A program made the position numbers and the translations under genes. Source: Burkholderia pseudomultivorans (lineage in GTDB: Bacteria > Pseudomonadota > Gammaproteobacteria > Burkholderiales > Burkholderiaceae). Taken from it: a stretch of 64,000 nt of DNA. The notes under the pieces were generated by a model. It worked only from the letters and a program-made list of their open reading frames with translations. It searched no databases and was not told the DNA's origin. Below are positions 44,977 through 55,012 of this stretch, piece by piece. Each line of letters begins with the position of its first letter. The first letter of the stretch is position 1. Where the stretch lies: the NCBI RefSeq assembly GCF_902499075.1, contig NZ_CABVPP010000006.1, positions 1 to 64,000 of the forward strand, read 5' to 3'.

Positions 44977-47052
44977 ATGCGCGACCTCCCTCGTCTTTCG
45001 CTTCCTCCGCTCCCGCCGCTATCGCTGATGCTGTTCGCCGCCGTCGCGCACGCACAGGCCGATGGATCCGCCGCGCCGGCATCGCCGTCCACGTCGCTCG
45101 CGCCGATCTTCGTGACCGCGAACCCGCTCGGCGACAACGAACTGATCGCGCCCACCGCGCAGCTGTCCGGCGACGCGCTCACGCGCCGCCAGGCCGATTC
45201 GCTCGGCGAGACGCTCAACGGGCTGCCGGGCGTCTCGACCACCACGTACGGGCCGATGGTCGGCCGCCCGATCATCCGCGGGATGGACGGCGACCGGATC
45301 CGGCTGCTGCAGAACGGCGTCGCGGCCTACGACGCGTCGTCGCTGTCGTACGACCACGCGGTGCCGCAGGATCCGCTGTCGATCGAGCGCATCGAGATCG
45401 TGCGCGGCCCGGCTGCGCTGCTGTACGGCGGCAACGCGGTCGGCGGCGTCGTCAACACGATCGACAACCGGATTCCGCGCGAAGCGATCGAGGGCGTGAC
45501 GGGCGCGCTCGACGCGCGCTACGGCGGCGCGAACACGGTGCGCGCGGGCGCCGCGCAGGTCGAGGGTGGCAACGGCCGCTTCGCGTTCCACGTCGATGCG
45601 TTCGACCGCGAAACCGGCAAGCTGCGGATTCCCGGCTACGCGCGCAGCAGCCAGCAACGCGCGCTCGACGACCCCGACACGCCGCAGCCTTACGGCAGCG
45701 TGCCGAACAGCGACGGCCGCGTGCACGGCGGCGCGGTCGGCGCGTCGTACACCTGGGGCGACGGCTTCGCGGGCCTGTCTTACAGCGGCTACGAATCGAA
45801 CTACGGCTCCGTCGCGGAAGACGACGTGCGGCTGCGGATGCGCCAGGAACGTCTCGCGTTCGCGTCCGAGGTGCGCAACCTGAGCGGACCGTTCACGAAG
45901 CTGAAATTCGATTTCGCGTATACCGACTACCGGCACAAGGAAGTCGACAACGGCGAGACCGCGACGACGTTCCGCAACCGCGGCTACGAAGCGCGCATCG
46001 AGGCCCGGCACCGCAAGATCGGCCCGCTCGAAGGCGCGATCGGCATCCAGTTCGGCCAGAACACGTTCTCCGCGCTCGGCGACGAAATGCTCGTGCCGTC
46101 GACGCGCACCAGCAGCGTCGCGCTATTCGGCCTCGAGGAATGGCAGGTCGCCCCGGCGTTGAAGCTGAGCTTCGGCGGCCGCTTCGAGCACGTGAAGGTC
46201 GATCCCGATCCGGCCGGCGTCGAGAAATTCGCGGGTGCGCAGCCGCGCGACTTCAATGCGGGCAGCGTGTCGGCCGGCGCGCTGTTTGCGTTGACGCCGG
46301 TATGGTCGATCGCCGCGAACGTCGCCTATACCGAGCGTGCGCCGACCTTCTACGAGCTTTACTCGAACGGCCCGCACGATGCGACCGGCCAGTTCCTGAT
46401 CGGCAACCCGAACGCGTCGAAGGAAAAGGCGGTATCGACCGACCTGTCGCTGCGCTACGCGAGCGGTCCGAATCGCGGCAGCGTCGGCGTGTTCTACAAC
46501 CGCTTCTCGAACTACCTGACCGAGTACAACACCGGCCGCGTCGTCGACGACGACGGCGAGCCCGTCGCGCGCGGCACCGACGGCTCGCTCGACGAGGCCG
46601 TCTATCGCGGCGTGCGCGCCGAGTTCTACGGCGTCGAGCTGGACGGCAAGTATCGCGTGTTCGCGCAGCGCGGCCATACGGTCGACCTCGAACTGACGGC
46701 CGACTACACGCATGCGCGCAACGTCGACACGGGCCAGCCGCTGCCGCGCATCGCGCCGCTGCGCGCGACGCTCGCGGCCGACTACGGCTACGGGCCGTTC
46801 GGCGCGCGCGCGCAGCTCACGCATGCGTGGTCGCAGCACCGCGTGCCGGACAACGACTTCCCGACCGACGGCTATACGTCGCTCGGCGTGATGCTGACCT
46901 ACAAGTTCCGCGTCGGCCCGACGCACTGGCTCGCGTACCTGCGCGGCGACAACCTGACGAACCAGGACATCCGCTATGCGACCTCGGTCGTGCGCGGCTT
47001 CGCACCGGAAGGCGGCCGCAGCGTGATGGCCGGATTGCGGACGACGTTCTGA
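44977..47052 (+). CDS. znuD: TonB-dependent outer-membrane receptor, probable zinc receptor (ZnuD-like)
   Basis: A 691-residue receptor. A signal peptide (cut after AHA near residue 26) precedes the TonB box region SLAPIFVTANP, then a plug domain with LGETLNGLPGVSTTTYGPMVGRPIIRGMDGDRIRLLQNG and ERIEIVRGPAALLYGGNAVGGVVNTIDNRIP. A 22-strand type barrel follows, ending in aromatic Phe (GLRTTF). The ZnuD call rests on three things: plug sequence similar to ZnuD, short length for a siderophore receptor, and a near-consensus Zur box upstream. His-rich loops, often seen in ZnuD, are sparse here. ATG 44977 gives a good signal peptide; an earlier GTG at 44821 does not. Confidence 0.82.
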   Translation: MRDLPRLSLPPLPPLSLMLFAAVAHAQADGSAAPASPSTSLAPIFVTANPLGDNELIAPTAQLSGDALTRRQADSLGETLNGLPGVSTTTYGPMVGRPIIRGMDGDRIRLLQNGVAAYDASSLSYDHAVPQDPLSIERIEIVRGPAALLYGGNAVGGVVNTIDNRIPREAIEGVTGALDARYGGANTVRAGAAQVEGGNGRFAFHVDAFDRETGKLRIPGYARSSQQRALDDPDTPQPYGSVPNSDGRVHGGAVGASYTWGDGFAGLSYSGYESNYGSVAEDDVRLRMRQERLAFASEVRNLSGPFTKLKFDFAYTDYRHKEVDNGETATTFRNRGYEARIEARHRKIGPLEGAIGIQFGQNTFSALGDEMLVPSTRTSSVALFGLEEWQVAPALKLSFGGRFEHVKVDPDPAGVEKFAGAQPRDFNAGSVSAGALFALTPVWSIAANVAYTERAPTFYELYSNGPHDATGQFLIGNPNASKEKAVSTDLSLRYASGPNRGSVGVFYNRFSNYLTEYNTGRVVDDDGEPVARGTDGSLDEAVYRGVRAEFYGVELDGKYRVFAQRGHTVDLELTADYTHARNVDTGQPLPRIAPLRATLAADYGYGPFGARAQLTHAWSQHRVPDNDFPTDGYTSLGVMLTYKFRVGPTHWLAYLRGDNLTNQDIRYATSVVRGFAPEGGRSVMAGLRTTF

Positions 47053-47058
47053 CCGAAG

Positions 47059-47093
47059 TGCGTCCCGCGGCCGCTGCGGCGGGGCGGGACGCA
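47059..47093 (+). terminator. Terminator after the receptor gene
   Basis: TGCGTCCCGC (47059-47068) pairs perfectly with GCGGGACGCA (47084-47093), seven bases after the stop; GTTTTC follows a little later. Factor-independent termination is plausible. Confidence 0.55.
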
Positions 47094-47417
47094 TTCCCGT
47101 CGTTTTCGGCCGTACCATTCCCCAATTAATCGAATCGAAATTACCGGAAGGCTAATTCATTGCGTGCCGATTCTGATCTTCGGCATAAATCCGGCTTCAT
47201 CATCCGGATATGAACACTCGAATCACAGGTGATTTAAAAACGATTCCAGACAGCGCCAAACCCCGCCCCGGCCCCGGTTTCAACCCAATCGAAATATAAA
47301 TATCAGGGTTTCCGACGAGTCAAGAACGACTGGAAATACCCGTTAAAGACGGCACGAGCGCGCACTCTGCTCGAACAATAAATTTCCTACGTCAACCACT
47401 CGCGCAAGAGGCCCATC
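47094..47417 (+). other. Intergenic region ahead of the chemoreceptor
   Basis: About 320 bp, clearly AT-richer than the surroundings (for example ATCGAATCGAAATTACC, GATTTAAAAACG, AATATAAATATCAGG). It has ATCCGG/CCGGAT arms at about 47188-47208. It is likely to hold the chemoreceptor promoter. I looked for a sigma-28 flagellar promoter (TAAA, 15 bp, GCCGATAA) and did not find a good match. Confidence 0.35.
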
Positions 47418-49055
47418 TTGAAAATCGCCAGAATGACCATCAAAGCAAAACTGCTTGGCGGCTTCGGCCTGCTCGCCGCGATCGTCATGATCGTGTCGGG
47501 CATGGCGCTCAAGGCGCTGTCCGATACGAACGACGAGTTCTCCCGGTACATGAACGGCATCAACGCGCGCGCGAACCTGGCCGCGCAGATCCGCACGGCG
47601 GTCGACCGGCGCGCGATCGCCGCGCGTAACCTCGTGCTCGTGACCAAACCGTCCGACATCGAGCTCGAACTGGCCGAAGTGCAGCACGCGCATCGCGACG
47701 TGCAGGACCATCTCGCGAAACTCAAGGACCTGATCGCGAACGCGAACGATACGACCGACCGCGCGCGCGAACTGATCGGCGAGATCGCACGCATCGAATC
47801 GAGCTACGGGTCCGTCGCGCTGAACATCGTCGGGCTCGCGCAGGCCGGGAAGAAGGACGAGGCGACTGCCGAGATCGACGAGCATTGCCGTCCGCTGCTC
47901 GCGCAGCTCGTGCGCGCGACCGACGCCTATGCGAGCTATACGCACGAGCGCGAACTCGCGATCGCGCAGTCGTTCGCGGACCGCTATACGAGCGGGCGCA
48001 ACCTGCTCGCAGGCATCTGCCTGGGCGCGCTCGCGCTCGCGATGGGCGGCGGCCTGTGGCTGACGCGCAGGATCACGACGCCGATCGTCGCGGCGGTCGA
48101 AGTCGCACGCACGGTCGCAAACGGCGATCTCGGCAGCCACATCCGCGTCACCGGCAACGACGAGACGCGCGACCTGCTCGACGCGCTGCATACGATGAAC
48201 CGGCGGCTGATCGACATCGTCGGGCGCGTACGCGATTCGTCGAACAGCATCGCGCACGCGGTCGGCGAAATCGCGTCGGGCAATCTCGACCTGAGCCAGC
48301 GCACCGAGGAACAGGCGTCGTCGCTGCAGGAAACGGCCGCGACGATGGAGGAATTCACGTCGACGGTGCGGCTCAACGCGGAGAACGCGCAACAGGCGAG
48401 CGCGCTGGCCGCGAACGCGTCGGAGGTCGCGCAACGCGGCAGCAGCGTGGTCGGGCGCGTCGTCGACACGATGACGGAGATCGGCCACAGCTCGTCGAAG
48501 ATCGCGGACATCACCGGCATCATCGAGGGCATCGCGTTCCAGACCAACATCCTCGCGCTGAACGCGGCGGTCGAAGCGGCGCGCGCGGGCGAACAGGGCC
48601 GCGGCTTCGCGGTCGTCGCGAGCGAAGTGCGCAGCCTCGCGCAACGCTCGTCGACTGCGGCGAAGGAGATCAAGGAACTGATCTCCGCGTCGGTGCAGAC
48701 GATCCAGGACGGTTCCGCGCTCGCGGGCGAAGCCGGCAAGACGATGGCCGACGTCACGCAGGCCGTCGCGCGCGTGACCGACATCATGGGCGAAATCGCC
48801 GCCGCGTCGGCCGAACAGAGCCGCGGCATCGATCAGGTGAACCTGACCATCACGCAGATGGACCAGACGACGCAGCAGAATGCCGCGCTCGTCGAACAGG
48901 CCGCGGCCGCGTCGAAATCGCTCGAGGCGCAAGGGCAGGAACTGTCCGGCACCGTGTCCGCGTTCCGGATGCCGGCCGACGCGCACGCATCGTCGTCGCA
49001 GCGCGAGCCTGCGCGTGCGGCCGATACGCCGTACTGGCACGCCGCCACCGCGTAA
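47418..49055 (+). CDS. Methyl-accepting chemotaxis protein
   Basis: A 545-residue chemoreceptor. A first membrane helix (KLLGGFGLLAAIVMIVSGMAL, about 10-30) and a second (LLAGICLGALALAMGGGLWL, about 196-215) frame a four-helix-bundle sensing domain of about 165 residues. A HAMP domain follows (RRITTPIVAAVEVARTVANGDLG). The cytoplasmic hairpin tip is IEGIAFQTNILALNAAVEAARAGEQGRGFAVVASEVRSLAQRS, the CheA/CheW contact. Ligand unknown. No NWETF-like pentapeptide for CheR is present at the C-terminus. TTG 47418 is preceded by AGAGG; ATG 47433 is the alternative. Confidence 0.92.
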   Translation: MKIARMTIKAKLLGGFGLLAAIVMIVSGMALKALSDTNDEFSRYMNGINARANLAAQIRTAVDRRAIAARNLVLVTKPSDIELELAEVQHAHRDVQDHLAKLKDLIANANDTTDRARELIGEIARIESSYGSVALNIVGLAQAGKKDEATAEIDEHCRPLLAQLVRATDAYASYTHERELAIAQSFADRYTSGRNLLAGICLGALALAMGGGLWLTRRITTPIVAAVEVARTVANGDLGSHIRVTGNDETRDLLDALHTMNRRLIDIVGRVRDSSNSIAHAVGEIASGNLDLSQRTEEQASSLQETAATMEEFTSTVRLNAENAQQASALAANASEVAQRGSSVVGRVVDTMTEIGHSSSKIADITGIIEGIAFQTNILALNAAVEAARAGEQGRGFAVVASEVRSLAQRSSTAAKEIKELISASVQTIQDGSALAGEAGKTMADVTQAVARVTDIMGEIAAASAEQSRGIDQVNLTITQMDQTTQQNAALVEQAAAASKSLEAQGQELSGTVSAFRMPADAHASSSQREPARAADTPYWHAATA

Positions 49056-49428
49056 CGCCGGCCGCCAGGCACGCGCGACGCCGACGACGGCATCGATCGC
49101 CTCGATGCCGTGACGCATGACGATGCGCGCGTCGGCCCGTTGCAGCGCGCCGCCTGCCGGCGGCACGCACGGCGCATGCGCAAGTTTCGGTCCCGCACGC
49201 GCTTCGCGTACCGCGCAATGCATCGTCCGCACCCCGTGCAGATGCAGACTTTTAAAACCGGCGAATGGCGAGTATCCTAAAAAAAGCACTCCCCGTTCGG
49301 ACGGCGAATCGCGTGCCCTGACTCCCGTCCGATCGTATTGCGGCCCATCGCGCGCAGCGCGCCTTTGGCGGCATCTGCTGCGCGCCCGGCCGCACGAACC
49401 TTTCCCCCAACCATTGTCAGGAGAGCTG
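49056..49428 (+). other. Intergenic region ahead of otsA
   Basis: 373 bp with no convincing gene. The last third holds an AT-rich promoter-like patch (CTTTTAAAACC, then GTATCCTAAAAAAAGC at about 49271-49287), about 150 bp before otsA. A stress sigma factor promoter would make sense for trehalose synthesis, but none could be assigned. Confidence 0.35.
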
Positions 49429-50826
49429 GTGAGCCGTCTCGTCGTCGTATCCAATCGCATCGCAGATCCCCGCAAAGCCGCGGCAGGCGGCCTCGCGGTC
49501 GCCGTGAAGGACAGCCTGCAGGAAACCGGCGGCGTCTGGTTCGGCTGGAGCGGCAGGCTGCGCGGCGACGACCAGGCCACCGGCAGCGACGAGGTGCAGA
49601 TCCAGAACGTCGGCGGCATCCAGCTCGCGACGATCGACCTCGATCCGCAGGATTACGACGCGTACTACCTCGGTTATTCGAACAACGTGCTGTGGCCGGT
49701 GTTTCACTACCGGCTCGATCTCGCGCAGTTCGACCGCCGCTTCGCGGACGGCTACCGGCGCGTGAACCAGTTGTTCGCGCGCAAGCTGCGCTCGCTGCTG
49801 CGGCCCGACGATGTCGTGTGGGTGCACGACTACCAGCTGATTCCGCTGGCCGCCGAGTTGCGCGCGATGGGCTGCGCGAACCCGATCGGCTTTTTCCTGC
49901 ACATCCCGATGCCGCCGCCGCCGATCATGGCGGCGATTCCGGAACACGAGTGGCTGATGCGTTCGCTGTTCGCGTACGACCTCGTCGGCTTCCAGACCGA
50001 ATCGGACCTGCTGCACTTCGAGCATTACGTCGAAGCGGAAGCCGGCGCCGCGCGGCTGCCGGACGGCCGCCTGCAGGCCTTCGGTCGCACGCTGTCGGCC
50101 GGCGCGTTTCCGATCGGCATCAACGTCGACGAATTCGCGGCACTGGCCGACGATCGCGACGGCATCGACATGTTCGAACGAATGCGCGACGAGTATTCGC
50201 GCCGCCAGTTGCTGGTCGGCGTCGACCGGCTCGACTACACGAAGGGCCTGCCGCAGCGCGTGCATGCGTTCCGCCAGTTGCTCGAACAGTATCCGGAAAA
50301 CCGCGACCGCGCGACGCTGATCCAGATTGCCGCGCCGAGCCGCGAGGATCTCGGCGCCTACGACGACCTGCGGCGCGAGATGGACAGCCTGTGCGGCGCG
50401 ATCAACGGCGACTACGGCGAGCTCGAATGGATGCCGATGCGCTACATCCACCGCACGGTCGCGCGCAAGCGCCTGCCGGGCCTCTATCGCGCGAGCCGCG
50501 TTGCGCTCGTCACGCCGTTGCGCGACGGGATGAATCTCGTCGCGAAGGAATTTCTCGCCGCGCAGGACGAGGCCGATCCGGGCGTGCTCGTGCTGTCGCG
50601 CTTCGCAGGCGCGGCCGAGCAGTTGAAGGAAGCGCTGCTCGTCAATCCGTACGATACGCAGGGCACCGCGCAGGCGATCCAGCGCGCGCTCGCGATGCCG
50701 CTCGACGAACGCCGGCAGCGCCACTCGGCGCTGATGACGACGCTGCGCAAGACCGACGTGCACTGGTGGCGCACGCGCTTTCTCGAAGCGCTCGCGGAAG
50801 CGGCCGAAGTCGCCGACGCAATTTAA
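49429..50826 (+). CDS. otsA: Alpha,alpha-trehalose-phosphate synthase (UDP-forming)
   Basis: A 465-residue GT20 glycosyltransferase making trehalose 6-phosphate from UDP-glucose and glucose 6-phosphate. Landmarks are VVSNRIADP at the N-terminus, the GG loop AAAGGLAVAVKD, WPVFHYR, VWVHDYQL (acceptor site), IGFFLHIPMPP, GVDRLDYTKGLPQR (donor site Arg and Lys), and DGMNLVAKEFLA near the C-terminus. GTG start with AGGAG six bases upstream; length matches E. coli OtsA. OtsB is not adjacent in the window. Trehalose protects against osmotic and desiccation stress. Its stop is 24 bp from the stop of the convergent ftsH gene. Confidence 0.95.
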   Translation: MSRLVVVSNRIADPRKAAAGGLAVAVKDSLQETGGVWFGWSGRLRGDDQATGSDEVQIQNVGGIQLATIDLDPQDYDAYYLGYSNNVLWPVFHYRLDLAQFDRRFADGYRRVNQLFARKLRSLLRPDDVVWVHDYQLIPLAAELRAMGCANPIGFFLHIPMPPPPIMAAIPEHEWLMRSLFAYDLVGFQTESDLLHFEHYVEAEAGAARLPDGRLQAFGRTLSAGAFPIGINVDEFAALADDRDGIDMFERMRDEYSRRQLLVGVDRLDYTKGLPQRVHAFRQLLEQYPENRDRATLIQIAAPSREDLGAYDDLRREMDSLCGAINGDYGELEWMPMRYIHRTVARKRLPGLYRASRVALVTPLRDGMNLVAKEFLAAQDEADPGVLVLSRFAGAAEQLKEALLVNPYDTQGTAQAIQRALAMPLDERRQRHSALMTTLRKTDVHWWRTRFLEALAEAAEVADAI

Positions 50827-50850
50827 CCGGCTGCGCGCTGCCGCACGCGT

Positions 50851-52827
50851 TCAACGATCGCGCTCGCGCGGCGGCCCGTACGCGACGAAGTCGCGCTCCA
50901 CCGCCGACGCGTCCGCCGACGCCTTTTCCGCCCCACCCGTCCCGCCGCGCGCGCCGCCCTCCGTATCGCCGGCGTCCGGCACCCGCTCGCTGCGGCCGTC
51001 GATCAGGGCCTGCAACGCATCGCGTTCGAGCACCTCGCATTGCAGCAGCCGCTGCGCGATCCGTTCAAGCGCGTCGCGCCGCTCGTCGAGCGTCGCCGCG
51101 ACACGCGCATGCGCGTCGGCCAGCAGCGTGCGCACCTCGTCGTCGATCAGCCGCGCGGTATGTTCGCTGCAGCGGCCGTCGCCGCTCAGCCGCGAATCCT
51201 GCAGGCCCGGATGCGCGCCGTCGTCGAAGGTCGCGAGTCCGAGCCGCTCGCTCATCCCGTACTGCATCACCATATGCCGCGCCATCGCGGTCGCGCGTTC
51301 GAGATCGTTCTGCGCGCCCGTCGACACGTCGCCGAACACGAGTTCTTCCGCGACACGGCCGCCGAGCAACACGTCGACGCGATCGAGCAGCTCGCTCCTG
51401 CGCAGCACGTAGCGGTCCTCGGTCGGCACCTGCTGCGTATAGCCGAGCGCCGCGACGCCGCGCGGAATGATCGACACCTTCTTCACCGGATCGCAATGCG
51501 CGCGGCTTTGCGCAACCAGCGCGTGGCCGGCCTCGTGATACGCGATCGTCACCTTCTCCTGCTCGTTCATCACGCGGCTCTTGCGCTCCATCCCGGTCAT
51601 CGCGCGATCGATCGCCTCGTCGAAATCCGCCATCCCGATCGCCGGCTTGCCGAGTTCGGCCGCATGCAGCGCGGCCTCGTTGACGACGTTCGCGAGATCC
51701 GCGCCGACGAAGCCCGGCGTGCGCGACGCGAGCTCGCCGAGATCGACGTCGGCCGCGAGCTTCACGCGCTTCACGTGCACGTCGAGAATCTGCCGGCGGC
51801 CGTTCAGGTCGGGCCGGTCGATCGCGATGTGCCGGTCGAAGCGGCCGGGGCGCAGCAACGCGGGATCGAGGATCTCGGGCCGGTTCGTCGCGGCCATGAT
51901 GATCACGCCGGAATTCGCCTGGAAGCCGTCCATCTCGACCAGCAGCTGGTTCAGCGTCTGCTCGCGCTCGTCGTTGCCGGACATCGGGCCGACGCCGCGC
52001 ACCTTGCCGAGCGCATCGAGCTCGTCGACGAACACGATGCACGGCGCCTTCTGCTGCGCCTGCTCGAACAGGTCGCGCACGCGCGCCGCGCCGACGCCGA
52101 CGAACATCTCGACGAACGCCGAGCCGCTGATCGAGAAGAACGGCACCGCCGCCTCGCCGGCTACCGCGCGCGCGAGCAGCGTCTTGCCGGTGCCCGGCGC
52201 GCCGACCACCAGCACGCCTTTCGGAATCTTGCCGCCGAGCCGCTGATAACGCTCCGGATTGCGCAGGAACGCGACGATCTGCTGCAACTCGGCTTTCGCC
52301 TCGTCGATGCCCGCGATATCGTCGAACGTGATGCCGGTTTCCTGCTGCACGTATACGCGCGCACGGCTCTTGCCCATCCCGCCGAAATCCTGCAGCCCGC
52401 CGCGCTTGCGCAGCAGCATCGTCCACACGAACACGAACGCGGCGAGCGGCAGCAGCCACGACGCGAGCGACGCCAGCCAGCTCGTGTCGGGCGTGCCGTG
52501 ATAGCGGATGCCGGCGGCCGTCAGCGCATCGATCAGATGGTCGTCGGTCACGCGATCGGTCGTGAAGCGCCACGGCGTGCCGGCCGCCTTGACCGCCTCG
52601 GCCTCCGACGCCGGCAGCATCGCGCCGGCCTGCGGCATGCGCAGCGTGCCCGCGATCGAACTCTGGCCGACCTCGAGATCGTCGACGAGCCGCGCGGCGA
52701 CGAGCCGGTGAAAATCGCTGTAGGCGATCGATGTCGATGCCGGATGCAGCATCAGCAACTGCGCCGCGAACAGCACGAAGAAGCCCGCCGCGATCAGCAG
52801 CCCCGGGTAATCGAATTTCCTGTCCAT
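50851..52827 (-). CDS. ftsH: ATP-dependent zinc metalloprotease FtsH, paralogue
   Basis: A 658-residue membrane AAA protease. There are two membrane helices ([19 protein letters not shown] at 9-27 and [19 protein letters not shown] near 118-136) around a periplasmic domain of about 90 residues. The AAA module has Walker A GAPGTGKT near 209-216, Walker [13 protein letters not shown] and [23 protein letters not shown]. The protease domain has HEAGH at 431-435 and a third zinc-ligand Asp in the [10 protein letters not shown] region. Sequence is clearly diverged from the housekeeping FtsH, and the usual ftsJ-ftsH-folP context is absent, so it is a second copy. It sits between otsA and a Pho box and may serve membrane quality control under stress. 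Confidence 0.93.
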   Translation of the reverse strand: MDRKFDYPGLLIAAGFFVLFAAQLLMLHPASTSIAYSDFHRLVAARLVDDLEVGQSSIAGTLRMPQAGAMLPASEAEAVKAAGTPWRFTTDRVTDDHLIDALTAAGIRYHGTPDTSWLASLASWLLPLAAFVFVWTMLLRKRGGLQDFGGMGKSRARVYVQQETGITFDDIAGIDEAKAELQQIVAFLRNPERYQRLGGKIPKGVLVVGAPGTGKTLLARAVAGEAAVPFFSISGSAFVEMFVGVGAARVRDLFEQAQQKAPCIVFVDELDALGKVRGVGPMSGNDEREQTLNQLLVEMDGFQANSGVIIMAATNRPEILDPALLRPGRFDRHIAIDRPDLNGRRQILDVHVKRVKLAADVDLGELASRTPGFVGADLANVVNEAALHAAELGKPAIGMADFDEAIDRAMTGMERKSRVMNEQEKVTIAYHEAGHALVAQSRAHCDPVKKVSIIPRGVAALGYTQQVPTEDRYVLRRSELLDRVDVLLGGRVAEELVFGDVSTGAQNDLERATAMARHMVMQYGMSERLGLATFDDGAHPGLQDSRLSGDGRCSEHTARLIDDEVRTLLADAHARVAATLDERRDALERIAQRLLQCEVLERDALQALIDGRSERVPDAGDTEGGARGGTGGAEKASADASAVERDFVAYGPPRERDR

Positions 52828-53121
52828 GGCATCGGGCCCGCCACCGGCTCACGGGGTCGCGCACGCATGCGCAAACCCGTGCGCGGCATCGGAGTATGCG
52901 TGAAAGCGGAACTCGCACGATTCATCGTCGCCTCTCGTTTCGTCGCATCAATCGCGCCGCGACGGCGCCGTCGGCAGCGCCGCCGGGCGGCTTTCGCCAG
53001 GTCGGCGCGCCGCACGCGCCGACCGTCAATCCAAGTCTAGTCTGCACGCGCGCGTCGCGCATCGGCCTGCGCCCGGATGCGCGCGACCCGACGAATGCCT
53101 TTCGCTGCCGGTCGCCGACGC

Positions 53122-53154
53122 GTTATAGTCGCCTTCATGACAATTTCGTGACAG
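53122..53154 (-). promoter_or_regulatory. Pho box with -10 element, directed towards ftsH
   Basis: Read on the minus strand, CTGTCAC-GAAA-TTGTCAT (53154 to 53137) matches the PhoB box pattern of two 7-bp repeats with a 4-bp spacer. Nine bases later comes TATAAC (53127 to 53122). This box-to-minus-10 geometry is that of E. coli phoA. On the plus strand, towards the acid phosphatase, no -10 is seen at a suitable distance. The rest of the 442-bp region (52828-53269) holds no convincing gene. Confidence 0.7.
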
Positions 53155-53269
53155 TGTCGCCGCTGCGGCCCGGCCACCACAGCGGCAATTGCCATCCGGC
53201 CTGCGGCGCGGCAGCCTGTACGCCGCCGCGCGATATCGAACGACCCCGCCCATTCGAGGAGCCTACGAC

Positions 53270-54925
53270 GTGAACGACACCCCCGATCGCCCCGACGACC
53301 TGCCCGCCGATCCCGACCGCCGCCGCGTGCTCGGCGGCCTTGCCGCGTTCGGCGCGGGCATCGCGCTCGGCGGCTGCGAAACCGGTGCGCCGCGCTCCGC
53401 CGCCGATCTGCGCGTCGACGAAGCGCTGCGCCATCACGTGCGCAACATCGTCGTGATCTACGCGGAAAACCGCAGCTTCGCGAATCTGTACGGCGACTTC
53501 CCCGGCGTGCTGCATCCGCTGAGCGACGTGCGTCCCGAACAGGCGCAGCAGCTCGACCGCGACGGCAAGACGCCGCTGCCGGTACTGCCGAAGATCTGGG
53601 GCGGCCTCGTGCCGCAGGCGCAGGAAGTGGACGGCAAGCGCTACATGATTGCCGAGCGCGACATCGACAAGCTGCCGAACGCGCCGTTCCGGATCGCCGA
53701 CGCGCAGGGCAAGCCGCTGCCCAACGGCGTGATCACGCGCGACCTGTGGCACCGCTTCTACCAGAACCAGATGCAGATCGCCGCGGGCCGCAACAACCAG
53801 TTCGCCGCGTGGGCCGATTCGGGCGGCCTCGTGATGGGGCATTACCGCAACTCGGCCGACACGCTGCGGCTGTGGAATCTCGCGCGGCAATACACGCTGT
53901 GCGACAACTTCTTCATGGCGGCCTTCGGCGGCTCGTGGCTCAACCACATGTTCCTGATCTCCGCGCAGGCGCCGCGCTATCCGGACGCGCACAAGCATCC
54001 GCACGCGGCGAAGCTGCTGTCGGTGGTCGAAGGCGACGATCCGACCGGCACTCGGCTGAAGCTCGCCGCCGATTCGCCGGCATCCGCGCTCGACGGCCCG
54101 CCGAAATTCGCGGGCGACGGCCCGCTCACGCCCGACGGCTACGGCGTCAACACGATGGCGCCGCCATACCAGCCGAGCTACGTGCCGCCGCCCGCGCAGG
54201 GCAATCCCGCGTTCGCGGATCCGCACGACCATCGCGTGCTGCCGCCGCAGGCGTATGCGACGATCGGCGACCGGCTGTCGGAAAAGCACATCGACTGGGC
54301 GTGGTACAGCGGCGCGTGGCAGTACGCGCTCGAGCATCGCGACACCGGCACCGTGCCCGATTTCCAGTACCACCACCAGCCGTTCAACTATTTCGCGAAT
54401 TTTGCGCCGGGCACCGACGCGCGCCGCCTGCATCTGCGCGACGCGGGGCTCGGCGACGATCCGGCGACCAACCGCTTCATCGCCGACATCGACGCGGGCC
54501 GCCTGCCGCCCGTCGCGTTCTACAAGCCGCAGGGCAACCTGAACATGCATGCGGGCTACGCCGACGTCGAATCGGGCGACCGCCACATCGCGACCGTGAT
54601 CGACCATATCCGGCGCGGCCCGCAGTGGGAGCACACGGTGATCGTGATGACGCACGACGAGAACGGCGGCTGGTGGGATCATGTCGCGCCGCCGGTCGGC
54701 GACCGCTGGGGGCCCGGCTCGCGGATCCCGGCGCTCGTGATCGCGCCGTTCGCGAAGCAGGGCTACGTCGACCATACGATGTACGACACGAACTCGATCC
54801 TGCGCTTCATCAGCCGCGTGCACGGGCTCGCGCCGCTCGACGGTGTCGTCCATCGCGATCGCGCGTTCGCGGCGCGCGGGGCGACGCCGCCGGGCGACCT
54901 GACGAACGCACTGGATCTCGGCTGA
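53270..54925 (+). CDS. acpA: AcpA-type acid phosphatase (phosphoesterase family)
   Basis: A 551-residue member of the phosphoesterase family that includes phospholipase C and Francisella AcpA. It begins with an RRRVLGGLAAFGAGIALGGC signal, having both twin-arginine character and a lipobox-like GGC. Key regions are IVVIYAENRSFANLYGDFPG (metal and nucleophile region), FMAAFGGSWLNHMFLISA, and VIVMTHDENGGWWDHVAPP near residue 460 with its metal-binding His and Asp residues. It hydrolyses phosphate esters in the periplasm. GTG start with GAGGAG upstream. A PhoB box lies about 120 bp before it, though oriented the other way; binding there could still influence this gene. Confidence 0.87.
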   Translation: MNDTPDRPDDLPADPDRRRVLGGLAAFGAGIALGGCETGAPRSAADLRVDEALRHHVRNIVVIYAENRSFANLYGDFPGVLHPLSDVRPEQAQQLDRDGKTPLPVLPKIWGGLVPQAQEVDGKRYMIAERDIDKLPNAPFRIADAQGKPLPNGVITRDLWHRFYQNQMQIAAGRNNQFAAWADSGGLVMGHYRNSADTLRLWNLARQYTLCDNFFMAAFGGSWLNHMFLISAQAPRYPDAHKHPHAAKLLSVVEGDDPTGTRLKLAADSPASALDGPPKFAGDGPLTPDGYGVNTMAPPYQPSYVPPPAQGNPAFADPHDHRVLPPQAYATIGDRLSEKHIDWAWYSGAWQYALEHRDTGTVPDFQYHHQPFNYFANFAPGTDARRLHLRDAGLGDDPATNRFIADIDAGRLPPVAFYKPQGNLNMHAGYADVESGDRHIATVIDHIRRGPQWEHTVIVMTHDENGGWWDHVAPPVGDRWGPGSRIPALVIAPFAKQGYVDHTMYDTNSILRFISRVHGLAPLDGVVHRDRAFAARGATPPGDLTNALDLG

Positions 54926-55012
54926 TGACCGGCTCACGCTGGCCGCGCCGAAACGACGACGCCACTGGCGATCCGCGCTGCCCGGCGCGTCGCCGCCGGT
55001 CGTGAAGCGCGG

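Noticed and set aside
47094-47417. A flagellar sigma-28 promoter ahead of the chemoreceptor
   Set aside because: No TAAA plus GCCGATAA pair at 15-bp spacing was found.
53011-53137. A 33-codon minus-strand frame starting within the Pho box (MKATITRRRP)
   Set aside because: The start overlaps the promoter itself and there is no ribosome binding site or recognisable protein feature.
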